From NCBI GenBank assembly GCA_013288465.1, contig JABDBT010000003.1, positions 1 through 23,145 on the forward strand: a stretch of DNA of 23,145 bases, written 5' to 3'. The notes under the pieces were generated by a model. It had not been told where the DNA came from, did no database searches, and saw only the letters and a list, made by a program, of their open reading frames with translations. The DNA is from Bacteroidota bacterium. Lineage in GTDB: Bacteria > Bacteroidota > Bacteroidia > Sphingobacteriales > Sphingobacteriaceae. Positions within the stretch are counted from its first letter, which is position 1. The number at the start of each line of letters is the position of its first letter. This document shows positions 6,473 through 13,841 of this stretch, piece after piece. Made by a program: the position numbers and the translations under genes.

Positions 6473-6516
6473 GTGTGATGATATTGGTGGATTTTAAATC
6501 GATAAAATCATAATTA

Positions 6517-7455
6517 CTATTTACTTAGCACATAATCGTAGCTTTTATTTTCATAATTAAATGCTATTGTTACATTTTGCGCAATTCGCTTTTTATTTTT
6601 CGTTGCTGCAACCCATTTGGGGCATGTAACTATGCACTCAAGTATTGCATTGTCAATAGCCGGATTAATTCCTAATGCAATTTTGGGCTTGATCAAATTA
6701 CCATTCTCATCTATTGTGAAAACTATCATTACATTTCCGGGGGTAGATGGAATAGCTAACTTTTTTAAATATTTATAAATATAATATTCGAAATTATACC
6801 CAGGATATGCGCCAAACATTTGATCATTCTCTCCATAAAAGTCATTGGCAATCTGTTTCCCATTTTTAAAATATGTAATTGCTTGTATTGAACTGTCTGG
6901 TCTAAAAATATAAGTTTGGCCTTCCATAGTGCCGTCTATGAAAGTTCCGCGAGAATATAATTTCCCATTAAATGAATATTCTTCAACCAATCCATTCAAT
7001 TTGTTATTTTCAAAATTTTTTATAAAATGTTTCGTCCCGTCACTAAAAAACTCTATCCAAATACCATCTTTTGCGCCATTATTAAAAAATCCAACTTCAG
7101 AAATATAAATTATAGTGTCAATAGTAGATGCATGATTACCTGATTTTTTTTGCTGTGTCGCTTCCTGGTAAAAAGTAAACTTGCCATGCGGTATGGTGAA
7201 ATCTTCATCGAGGTAATGACCCTTTAATATGGGGATATGACGCTTGTTGTATTGAATTACCGACCAAACAGAGTCCTGATCTTGTCCTATTTTTTGATAT
7301 AATATATAACCATACGCTTTGGTTGAATCTTTTGCAATACTTCCATTTTCTTTTATGAATTTTTTATGAAATTGTGCATTTACATTAAGAGAAAGTATGA
7401 GGAAAATACAATGAAACAAGAAAAACCTTATGATTTCGATATTGTGTTTGGTCAT
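6517..7455 (-). CDS. Secreted protein with MORN-like repeats and a TonB C-terminal domain
   Basis: A 312-residue protein from the ATG at 7455. A signal peptide (about 1-27, IIRFFLFHCIFLILSLNVNA, cut before Q28) sends it to the periplasm or outer membrane. Residues about 105-210 hold repeats of the toxin-antitoxin YwqK/MORN_2 type: GVFNNGAKDGIWIEFFSDG, NNKLNGLVEEYSFNGKLY and similar. The last 80 residues resemble the TonB C-terminal domain (VMIVFTIDENGNLIKPKI..., ending in a beta strand). This domain pair is frequent in Bacteroidota surface proteins, but the TonB-like part lacks the N-terminal anchor of true TonB, so it is not an energy transducer by itself. A possible upstream TTG at 7482 is rejected because it sits at the predicted transcription start. 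Transcribed alone; role unknown. Confidence 0.8.
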   Translation of the reverse strand: MTKHNIEIIRFFLFHCIFLILSLNVNAQFHKKFIKENGSIAKDSTKAYGYILYQKIGQDQDSVWSVIQYNKRHIPILKGHYLDEDFTIPHGKFTFYQEATQQKKSGNHASTIDTIIYISEVGFFNNGAKDGIWIEFFSDGTKHFIKNFENNKLNGLVEEYSFNGKLYSRGTFIDGTMEGQTYIFRPDSSIQAITYFKNGKQIANDFYGENDQMFGAYPGYNFEYYIYKYLKKLAIPSTPGNVMIVFTIDENGNLIKPKIALGINPAIDNAILECIVTCPKWVAATKNKKRIAQNVTIAFNYENKSYDYVLSK

Positions 7456-7484
7456 AATCAATATGTATTTAGGTTTAATCAACT

Positions 7485-7492
7485 CAAATATA
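7485..7492 (-). promoter_or_regulatory. Possible -7 box of the MORN/TonB-C gene
   Basis: The minus strand reads TATATTTG, an exact fit to TAnnTTTG, 29 bases before the ATG at 7455. No good -33 TTG is present. Confidence 0.45.
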
Positions 7493-7595
7493 TGTAATTA
7501 TATAATTTGTCTTACCAGGGGCCACAAATAAATTGAATCCGGCTAATTCCCAAATTCTCACTTAATCCATCTGCCAATTTGACAAACAATCCCGT

Positions 7596-7612
7596 TTGGA
7601 ACAGGCATTGAT
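7596..7612 (+). promoter_or_regulatory. Possible sigma-54-type promoter of htpG
   Basis: TTGGAACAGGCATTGAT resembles the -24/-12 consensus TGGCAC-N5-TTGC. The GG-to-G spacing is correct, but A replaces C in the -24 half and the final C of the -12 GC is A. No TAnnTTTG box occurs in the 170 bases before htpG, which makes an alternative promoter class more likely. The predicted leader would be about 43 bases. Confidence 0.35.
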
Positions 7613-7664
7613 AGGCAGGGGTTGATACTTAACATTAATCCTCAAAAAATTAGATAAATAGATT

Positions 7665-9551
7665 ATGCAAGAAGAAAAAGGAACCATTTCGATACATACT
7701 GAAAATATTTTTCCGATAATTAAGAAATTCCTCTACTCTGATACCGAGATATTTTTACGCGAACTGGTATCAAACGCTATTGACGCTACGCAAAAAATTA
7801 AACGCCTGGCTTCATTGGGCCAATACAACGGCGACCTGGGCCAGCTGCGTGTGGAAGTGGCTTTTGACGAAGAAAAGAAAACCATCACCATTTCTGACAA
7901 CGGTTTGGGTATGACCGCCGAAGAAATTAAAAAATATATTAACCAGATCGCATTTTCGGGCGCTACCGAATTTATGGAGAAGTTTAAAGAAGCTAAAGAT
8001 GCCAATGAGATCATCGGCCGCTTTGGTTTGGGCTTTTATTCTTCATTTATGGTGGCTGATAAGGTTGAAATACAAACCCTATCGTACCAGGAAGGCGCTG
8101 AACCCGCTCATTGGACATGTGACGGAAGTACCGAATTTGAAATAAGCGAAGGCAATTTGGCAGAACGCGGTACCGAGATCACACTGCATATTAACAGTGA
8201 ATCGGAAGAGTTTTTGAGCCAGCACCGTTTGCAGGAAATATTAGATAAATACTGTAAATTTTTACCGGTGCCTATTAAATTCGGCACAAAAACAGATTCG
8301 GTTGAGGATGGTGTTGATGAAGAAGGCAAAACTAAATACACATCGGTTGAGGTTGATAACATCATCAACGATACCAACCCGATATGGACAAAAGCCCCTG
8401 CCGACCTGAAGGACGAAGATTACTTAGCTTTTTATAAAGAGCTTTATCCGTTTACCGAAGATCCTTTATTCTGGATACACCTGAATGTTGATTATCCTTT
8501 CAATTTAACCGGTGTACTTTACTTCCCTAAACTGAAAAACGATTTTGAGATACAGCGCAATAAGATCAAATTATTCTCGCGCCAGGTATTTATTACTGAT
8601 GAGGTAAAAGATATTGTGCCCGAGTTTTTAATGCTGTTGCATGGTATTATTGATTCGCCGGATATCCCGCTGAACGTATCGCGCAGCTTTTTACAGGCCG
8701 ACAGCAATGTTAAAAAGATAAACAGCTATATAACTAAAAAAGTAGCTGATAAATTGGCAGAGCTGTTTAAAAACGATCGTAAAGGCTTTGAAGAAAAATG
8801 GACAGACATTGGCCTGTTTGTAAAATACGGCATGATAAGCGAAGACAAGTTTTATGATAAAGCCAAAGACTTTGTTTTATTAACCAATACCGTTAAAGAG
8901 AACTTTACTTTAAACGAGTATAAAGATAAAGTAGCGCCGGTACAAACCGATAAAGATGGCCAGCTGGTTTATATTTATACCAACAACCCGTCTAAACAGG
9001 ATGCTTTTATACAATCGGCCAATAAAAAGGGCTATGATGTTTTGTTAATGGATTCGCCAATTGATAACCACTTCATCAGCAACCTGGAACAAAAACTGGA
9101 GAAAACATCCCTGAAACGTGTTGATGCAGATGTGGCTGATAAACTGATCAAAAAAGATGATGCTTTAGAGCACGTATTAACAGCAGAAGAAGCAACACAG
9201 GTTAAAGCTATTTTTGATAAAGCCATTAACAAACCTGCTTATAAAGTAGAGCTTGAAAGCCTTAACCCTGATGAATTACCTGTAACTGTAACCATGGATG
9301 AGTTTATGCGCCGTATGAAAGATATGGCTGCTATGGGCGGCGGCATGGGCTTTTACGGCAATATGCCCGATAATTACAAAGTGGTGGTTAACGGCAACCA
9401 TAAATTAGTTACCCGCATTTTACAGGAACAAAACGAAGAAACACAGGCACAATTAGCAAAACAGGCATTTGACCTGGCCCTGCTTTCGCAAGGTTTATTA
9501 ACCGGCGCGGAGCTGACCGAATTTGTTAACCGCAGCGTTAATTTAATTTAA
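7665..9551 (+). CDS. htpG: Molecular chaperone HtpG (Hsp90)
   Basis: A 628-residue cytosolic ATP-dependent chaperone of normal length. The N-terminal GHKL ATPase has FLRELVSNAIDA (30-41, catalytic Glu33 and Mg-binding Asn37), DNGLGM (78-83) and the lid GRFGLGFYS (118-126). The middle domain includes NPIWTK and the catalytic-loop Arg in LNVSRSFLQAD (near 336-346). The C-terminal dimerisation domain ends VNRSVNLI. A Gly/Met-rich segment (MKDMAAMGGGMGFYG, near residue 550-565) resembles the client-contacting Met-rich loop. It stands as a single gene and is followed by a repeat (9571-9636) and a terminator (9671-9708). Confidence 0.98.
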   Translation: MQEEKGTISIHTENIFPIIKKFLYSDTEIFLRELVSNAIDATQKIKRLASLGQYNGDLGQLRVEVAFDEEKKTITISDNGLGMTAEEIKKYINQIAFSGATEFMEKFKEAKDANEIIGRFGLGFYSSFMVADKVEIQTLSYQEGAEPAHWTCDGSTEFEISEGNLAERGTEITLHINSESEEFLSQHRLQEILDKYCKFLPVPIKFGTKTDSVEDGVDEEGKTKYTSVEVDNIINDTNPIWTKAPADLKDEDYLAFYKELYPFTEDPLFWIHLNVDYPFNLTGVLYFPKLKNDFEIQRNKIKLFSRQVFITDEVKDIVPEFLMLLHGIIDSPDIPLNVSRSFLQADSNVKKINSYITKKVADKLAELFKNDRKGFEEKWTDIGLFVKYGMISEDKFYDKAKDFVLLTNTVKENFTLNEYKDKVAPVQTDKDGQLVYIYTNNPSKQDAFIQSANKKGYDVLLMDSPIDNHFISNLEQKLEKTSLKRVDADVADKLIKKDDALEHVLTAEEATQVKAIFDKAINKPAYKVELESLNPDELPVTVTMDEFMRRMKDMAAMGGGMGFYGNMPDNYKVVVNGNHKLVTRILQEQNEETQAQLAKQAFDLALLSQGLLTGAELTEFVNRSVNLI

Positions 9552-9570
9552 TACATTAGCTCATTTTCCC

Positions 9571-9636
9571 AACCCTCTTTGCGCGCAGCGTAGAGAGGGT
9601 CGCCCAGCGAAGCGTCGGCGGGGTGAGTCATCGCCG
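9571..9636. repeat. Half-copy of the 2192-2397 type repeat
   Basis: Read on the minus strand this 66-base block begins CGGCGATGACTCACCC and continues with GCTTCGCT, ACCCTCTCT and AAAGAGGG, in the same order and spacing as the left 69 bases of the element at 2192. The ACCCTCT...AGAGGGT part forms a hairpin. The opposite end found in the 2192 element is missing, so this is a solo end or a deletion remnant. Confidence 0.7.
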
Positions 9637-9670
9637 ACAAGCTTAGGTTGGCTCAGGATATATATACTTT

Positions 9671-9708
9671 AACCGCCATACCCCATAAGGACATGGCGGT
9701 TTTTTATT
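9671..9708 (+). terminator. Rho-independent terminator after htpG
   Basis: AACCGCCAT (9671-9679) pairs with ATGGCGGTT (9693-9701), a 9-base-pair stem with a 13-base loop, followed at once by a T run (TTTTTATTT). It lies 120 bases past the htpG stop, beyond the repeat, so the repeat is probably transcribed. Confidence 0.82.
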
Positions 9709-9776
9709 TAATCAAAAAGCCGTAATTTTATATTAACAAAAACGTTTCATTGCTATCATCTGTTAAACTATTAATT

Positions 9777-10295
9777 ATGAAAGCACTAACTAAAATAACC
9801 TGCGTGCTGCTCATCAGCGTAGGGTTTTTGTGTGCAGCCAGTGCGCAAACAAAAAAAGCCGATAGAAAAGCCGCTAAAATAGCCGAGATAAGTAAAATGA
9901 TAGCCGATAAAAGCTATGTTTTTAAGGCCAATTTTGCCAACCCGAGCCGGGGAATGCCAGCCCGTTCGTTAACAAGTGATTATGATCTTACGGTTTCCAG
10001 GGATACAATTGTTGCGTACTTGCCTTATTTTGGAAGGGCCTATTTAGCCGATTATAATTCATCAACCGAAGGCGGGATAAAATTTTCCGGAACCCATTTT
10101 GATTATAAAGTAACTGAAAATAAGAAAGGCAACCGCGAAGTATTAATAACACCTAAAGACAGTAAAATAAGCGACCCGAGGGCCGTACAATCGTTAAGGT
10201 TAAATATTACACCCGATGGTTACGCTTCGTTACAAGTGATCAGCTATAACCGCGACCCGATCTCTTTTGACGGTACAATTGAGGCGAAAAAATAA
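9777..10295 (+). CDS. Secreted DUF4251 domain protein
   Basis: A 172-residue protein. A signal peptide covers residues 1-23 (ITCVLLISVGFLCAASA, cut before Q24). The mature part is the DUF4251 domain: YVFKANFANPSRG, TSDYDLTVSRDTIVAYLPYFGRAYLADYNSS, then GIKFSGTHFDYKV and a C-terminal PISFDGTI. This beta-rich domain is common in Bacteroidota and its function is not known. The strong internal motif AYLPYFGRAY is typical of the family. A TTG nine codons upstream is in frame, but the ATG at 9777 gives a normal signal peptide. It is transcribed alone, with a 110-base repeat after its stop. Confidence 0.85.
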   Translation: MKALTKITCVLLISVGFLCAASAQTKKADRKAAKIAEISKMIADKSYVFKANFANPSRGMPARSLTSDYDLTVSRDTIVAYLPYFGRAYLADYNSSTEGGIKFSGTHFDYKVTENKKGNREVLITPKDSKISDPRAVQSLRLNITPDGYASLQVISYNRDPISFDGTIEAKK

Positions 10296-10330
10296 GGTTT
10301 ACGATGTTTTAACAAAAAAGACGGCGGCCT

Positions 10331-10440
10331 GTGCGATTCCCCTCTTGAGAGGGGTGGAGGGGTGTGTTTGTGAGCATGTAGGCTAACACACCCCTGCCAC
10401 TACACCGTCAAACGCGCCCCCTCTCAAGAGGGGAATTTAT
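10331..10440. repeat. 110-base hairpin repeat, copy 1
   Basis: About 100 of 110 positions match the copy at 16011-16120. The ends are an 18-base perfect inverted repeat (TTCCCCTCTTGAGAGGGG and its complement), each end itself palindromic. Inside is a second inverted pair, GGGGTGTGTT / AACACACCCC. It lies between converging genes (stops at 10295 and 10454). The differences cluster in the central loop and in the segment before the right end. Confidence 0.9.
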
Positions 10441-10453
10441 TAAGCGCTCGTTT

Positions 10454-11065
10454 TTAAGACTTTAACCCGGCCATATAAGCCGCGATGTCTTTCTCGTTCG
10501 TATCGGTTTTTGTGCTTAACTCCGCTATAATACTTTCGCGTTCCCGTTCGGTTTTGTTTTGGCTTAGCTTTTTCTTGGCTTGCAGCTCATCCACAATAAT
10601 TTCAAAACCTACAATGCCGTTCATCATTTTTAATTTAAAATCGTGGGGGAGTGCGGCCCATTGCTTTAAATAATTGGCTTCATAAAAATTAATGGTTTGT
10701 TCTAACAGCTCAATTTTCTGAGCAACGTTTTCCAGCAAAGTCGCTTTTCCATAAGCATGTATAGCTAAATAGTTCCAGGTAGGTACGCTGTTTACCTGTT
10801 CATAATGTTTGGGCGAAATATAGGCGTGTGGTTCGGTAAAAATAACCAATGGGTTACCGTTCAATATTTCTGCCGATTGCGGGTTGGCCTTTGCAAAATG
10901 CGACCGCAGAATGATCTTATCTTCTTTTTGCGTCACCAGGAACGGCAGATGGGTAGCTGAAGGGATGCCGTTATTTACAGTAACCAATGTAGCAAAACTA
11001 TAGCGATGCATAAAGCTAATAGCTTCCTGTTGATCGGTGATCAGAAAATTTTTAGGTATATACAT
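10454..11065 (-). CDS. PaiB-family FMN-binding protein / putative transcriptional regulator
   Basis: A 203-residue protein matching the PaiB (FMN_bind_2) family in length and motifs. It starts MYIPKNFLITD and has FATLVTVNNGIPSATHLPFLV (split-barrel core), RSHFAKANPQS, the VIFTEPHAYISPKHY segment and VPTWNYLAIHAYGKATLL, then a helical C-terminus. In Bacillus, PaiB acts with PaiA as a negative regulator of sporulation and protease genes. In other bacteria the family is known only as a flavin-type split barrel, so a redox or regulatory role is open. There is no PaiA-type acetyltransferase next door. It is probably transcribed alone; an inverted-arm repeat lies just upstream of its start. Confidence 0.88.
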   Translation of the reverse strand: MYIPKNFLITDQQEAISFMHRYSFATLVTVNNGIPSATHLPFLVTQKEDKIILRSHFAKANPQSAEILNGNPLVIFTEPHAYISPKHYEQVNSVPTWNYLAIHAYGKATLLENVAQKIELLEQTINFYEANYLKQWAALPHDFKLKMMNGIVGFEIIVDELQAKKKLSQNKTERERESIIAELSTKTDTNEKDIAAYMAGLKS

Positions 11066-11075
11066 TTTTTAAATC

Positions 11076-11185
11076 AGAACCAAGAGTCAAGAATCAAGAA
11101 GGGTTTATTATTGTCATCTGTCGAAAGTTTTTCTTTTTTATTTCTCTCTATGTTACTAATTTCTTGAATCTTGGCTCTTGCTTCT
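11076..11185. repeat. Inverted pair of CAAGAn arms
   Basis: The 25-base arm at 11076-11100 matches the reversed arm at 11161-11185 at 22 of 25 positions, with a 60-base spacer. Each arm is three or four imperfect copies of a heptamer (CCAAGAG, TCAAGAA, TCAAGAA). The words are those of the pair at 2977-3068. It fills the gap between the PaiB start and the end of the LTA-synthase-like gene. Confidence 0.75.
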
Positions 11186-11194
11186 TGACTCTCA

Positions 11195-13063
11195 TTAAAA
11201 CCCCAAATACTCCGTAAATATCTGCTGCATAAATGCTTTACCATAAAGTAAAGTATTTTGGGTGATATTTTTAGCGACATTTTTATTCTTTGTATAGATC
11301 ATCCGCTCGCCCGAGTTATCGTACGATACGGCTTGTTGGGGCAGCAAGTAGCCAAAGCCGTTATCCCAATCAAAAAAAGCAAAATCCTTACTATAAGGAT
11401 TTAACAGGTCTTTCGACCATTTAAATTGCTGATGGGGCATATTAAGTTGTGCCAGTAAAGTAGTGGCAATATCTGTTTGATTGCCTAATTTACTGATCTG
11501 CTTACCACGGTATTCGGGTTTTACCACCTCGCCAAAAAACAATAAAGGGATATGATATTTACCCGGATCGAAAGCCCCATGGGTGCTTTTGGGCAAGCGG
11601 TGGCCGTGATCGGCTATCAAAATAAACAGCGTGTTTTTATACCAAGCCTGTTTTTTGGCTGCTTCAAAATAAGCATTTAAGCACGAATCGGTAAAGTAAG
11701 CAGTACTCCTGAACTGGTCGGCTACGTCGCTGCCCTTAAAATGAGGTGGCACGGGCAATACAAATGGCTCATGGTTGGTGAGTGTTTGTATGAGCGAGAA
11801 AAAAGGTTTCTGCTGCTGATCAAGATAAGTTACGTGTTTTTTAAACAATATATCATCATGGGCACCCCACGTTGAACCTATTTCGCTTTTGGCAAAACTT
11901 TTTTCATCCGTAATATGATCGGTTTTATGATCATGCATATAGGTGTCAAAGTTCATATAAGTGCTGGTGCCGCCGTAAAAGTACGAGGTGGTATAGCCGG
12001 TATCTTTAAAAGCGATTAATAATGACGGCAGTTGTCGTTGCTTTAATGTATCAATCACTATAGTGCGTATAGCTTGCGACGGGAAGCCGCTTAAAATGGC
12101 TATAATGCCTTTGTCAGTCCGGTCGCCGGCGGCATATATATTGTTAAACAGTACGCCGTTTTTAATGAAGTTTTCAAAATTGGGGGCATCACCTTTTTCG
12201 CCGCCTAATGATTCGATCAAATCAGCCGTAAAACTTTCTAATTGAATAATTACTACGTTGGGCCTGTTGGTAGTTAGTATATGTACAGTGGTATCCTTTT
12301 TCACCGCGAAAGTTTGGGACACTAAGTTTTTGGCGCTGTCGGGTGTCATAAATAGGTAGGGGTTATATGGCCTGCGCAGGTTTTCAAAAACATTGTTGGC
12401 CAGGTTCCACTCTGTATTTTGCGCCGAAAGATCGAGCAATTGATTATCCGAAAAATAGCCCGCGCTTTGATTAATAGGCGTTGGCGCAACAGTACCCCGA
12501 AGTATTGCAAAATTGACCAAAATTAATAGCACCGAAAAAATGAGCTTATTTACCCGCGATACTCTCGGTTTTTTAAAGGAATGATCAATAATAAAATATG
12601 ATAGGATAACCCCGATAACGATTAAGCCGGCTCCAATACTTAGGTTGAGCGCGATAGGCGAGGAGCCTGTTGATGATAACGACTCGGATGGTGAATTATA
12701 CAAAGTATCAAACGCCCTGAAATTAACCTTTGCGCCCCACTCGGTAAATATGCCCAGGTCAATAATAGCAATAAAACTTATAAAAAATACGCCCACCCAG
12801 GTGTACCATTTTAACCACGCACTTTTAATAGTGCTGTTGGGTATAAACCAGTTAACAATAAATACAAGCAGGGGGATTATGGCAATATAAGCTGTGGCAG
12901 AAGCATCCATGCGGACGCCGTATAAATAGGTTTGGACTATTTGCCAAAAGGTAACGCCCTGTAGCTTATGGTGAAAATAGATCTCAAAGGTGGCCCTGGT
13001 TACCAGGAAAAACAGGAGCCAAAAAACGAAAAATCTAACGAAAGTATAAAGGCCTCTTAACAT
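11195..13063 (-). CDS. LTA-synthase-type membrane alkaline-phosphatase-fold (sulfatase family) enzyme
   Basis: A 622-residue protein with five N-terminal membrane helices (about 5-22, 58-74, 88-107, 140-160, 172-190) and a large periplasmic catalytic domain from about residue 265. Catalytic-site elements are present: metal ligand Glu276 (NVVIIQLESF), the nucleophile Thr316 (GDRTDKGIIAILSGFP), the YFYGGTSTYMNFD stretch (361-373), His431 (NHEPF) and DHGH (485-488). These are the zinc/manganese and nucleophile positions of LtaS and related phosphoglycerol or phosphoethanolamine transferases. Gram-negative Bacteroidota lack lipoteichoic acid, so the head group and acceptor are unknown, perhaps lipid A or another envelope glycan. 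It is transcribed alone with a -7 box only seven bases before the ATG. Confidence 0.92.
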   Translation of the reverse strand: MLRGLYTFVRFFVFWLLFFLVTRATFEIYFHHKLQGVTFWQIVQTYLYGVRMDASATAYIAIIPLLVFIVNWFIPNSTIKSAWLKWYTWVGVFFISFIAIIDLGIFTEWGAKVNFRAFDTLYNSPSESLSSTGSSPIALNLSIGAGLIVIGVILSYFIIDHSFKKPRVSRVNKLIFSVLLILVNFAILRGTVAPTPINQSAGYFSDNQLLDLSAQNTEWNLANNVFENLRRPYNPYLFMTPDSAKNLVSQTFAVKKDTTVHILTTNRPNVVIIQLESFTADLIESLGGEKGDAPNFENFIKNGVLFNNIYAAGDRTDKGIIAILSGFPSQAIRTIVIDTLKQRQLPSLLIAFKDTGYTTSYFYGGTSTYMNFDTYMHDHKTDHITDEKSFAKSEIGSTWGAHDDILFKKHVTYLDQQQKPFFSLIQTLTNHEPFVLPVPPHFKGSDVADQFRSTAYFTDSCLNAYFEAAKKQAWYKNTLFILIADHGHRLPKSTHGAFDPGKYHIPLLFFGEVVKPEYRGKQISKLGNQTDIATTLLAQLNMPHQQFKWSKDLLNPYSKDFAFFDWDNGFGYLLPQQAVSYDNSGERMIYTKNKNVAKNITQNTLLYGKAFMQQIFTEYLGF

Positions 13064-13070
13064 TGGGTGG

Positions 13071-13078
13071 CAAAATTA
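13071..13078 (-). promoter_or_regulatory. -7 box abutting the LTA-synthase-like start
   Basis: The minus strand reads TAATTTTG, matching TAnnTTTG, with seven bases before the ATG at 13063. Transcription would begin within a few bases of the start codon. No -33 TTG is seen. Confidence 0.5.
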
Positions 13079-13130
13079 GTTATTTGTACCATTTGGTTAA
13101 GAAGCCTTTATAAATATGTTATACCGCTGA

Positions 13131-13775
13131 CTAATTATTGCCGCGCATTGAATTTAACTCCTCTAAGGTTATGTGGTCGAAACCGGCAGGTATGCCAAAT
13201 GTACCTGCGGGTACTTTTTCGGCGCTGATCGATTTTAAAACCACACCTACCTGCTGGCCTTGTTGTATAGTTGTAAACTGAACAGGGAAACCACCGGCAC
13301 CGTCAAAGTATTTGGTCATCAGGTTTTGCGGGGCGCTTACATCATTAGTAACCCAGGCATCAAAACTTACACCGCTTTTAGGGTCTTTTACCTGCACTTT
13401 TTTACAGTTAAAGCCACTAATTTCTTTTGTTTCGGTAGTTGGAGTAAAAGTAAACTTAGGCGCTGCTGCTGCTGCCTGGTCAATTTCGTCGGGGGTTAGT
13501 ATGGCGGCTTTTTTCATGGAAGCCACAGGTACATCAACCAAAATAACGAACGATGTACCTTTTGCATTGGTAATTAATTTTACCTGGGCAGGGCCGTATT
13601 GTGACGAAGAGCAACTGGAGTCGCCCCTGAATGAAACCTTTGATTCGGCTTCACCGGCAGCAGTTTTTAAGCTATAGGTGGCCACACCTTCGGTATAAGT
13701 TTTTTGCGCGCTTGCACTAAACGCTGCTATAGAAAGAGTTGCGCCAAGCGCGAGTTTTAAAAAGTTACTTTTCAT
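13131..13775 (-). CDS. Secreted protein of unknown function (DUF4412/GLPGLI-like architecture)
   Basis: A 214-residue protein with a clear signal peptide (1-23, LKLALGATLSIAAFSASA, cut before Q24). The mature part starts TEGVATYSLKTAAGE and has the central strand EISGFNCKKVQVKDPKSG with one Cys, followed by FDAWVTNDVSAPQNLM. This recalls the 'modified by conversion to a simple product' layout of DUF4412 and GLPGLI proteins, where an extracellular beta protein has an I-x-G-(F/Y)-x-C-x-x motif. I assign no function. The gene is a single unit between ComEC and the LTA-synthase-like gene. Confidence 0.72.
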   Translation of the reverse strand: MKSNFLKLALGATLSIAAFSASAQKTYTEGVATYSLKTAAGEAESKVSFRGDSSCSSSQYGPAQVKLITNAKGTSFVILVDVPVASMKKAAILTPDEIDQAAAAAPKFTFTPTTETKEISGFNCKKVQVKDPKSGVSFDAWVTNDVSAPQNLMTKYFDGAGGFPVQFTTIQQGQQVGVVLKSISAEKVPAGTFGIPAGFDHITLEELNSMRGNN

Positions 13776-13841
13776 GATCTTTGTTTATAGTTTCAAGTTA
13801 GTTGTTTTAAATATATTATGCAATAATATTACAGGTATTTT

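Noticed and set aside
7456..7482. TTG start nine codons upstream of the MORN/TonB-C gene
   Set aside because: It lies at about the predicted transcription start; the ATG at 7455 begins a normal signal peptide.
11074..11280. Minus-strand 68-residue open frame at the end of the LTA-synthase-like gene
   Set aside because: It is composed of repeat-arm DNA and an alternate frame of the real gene.
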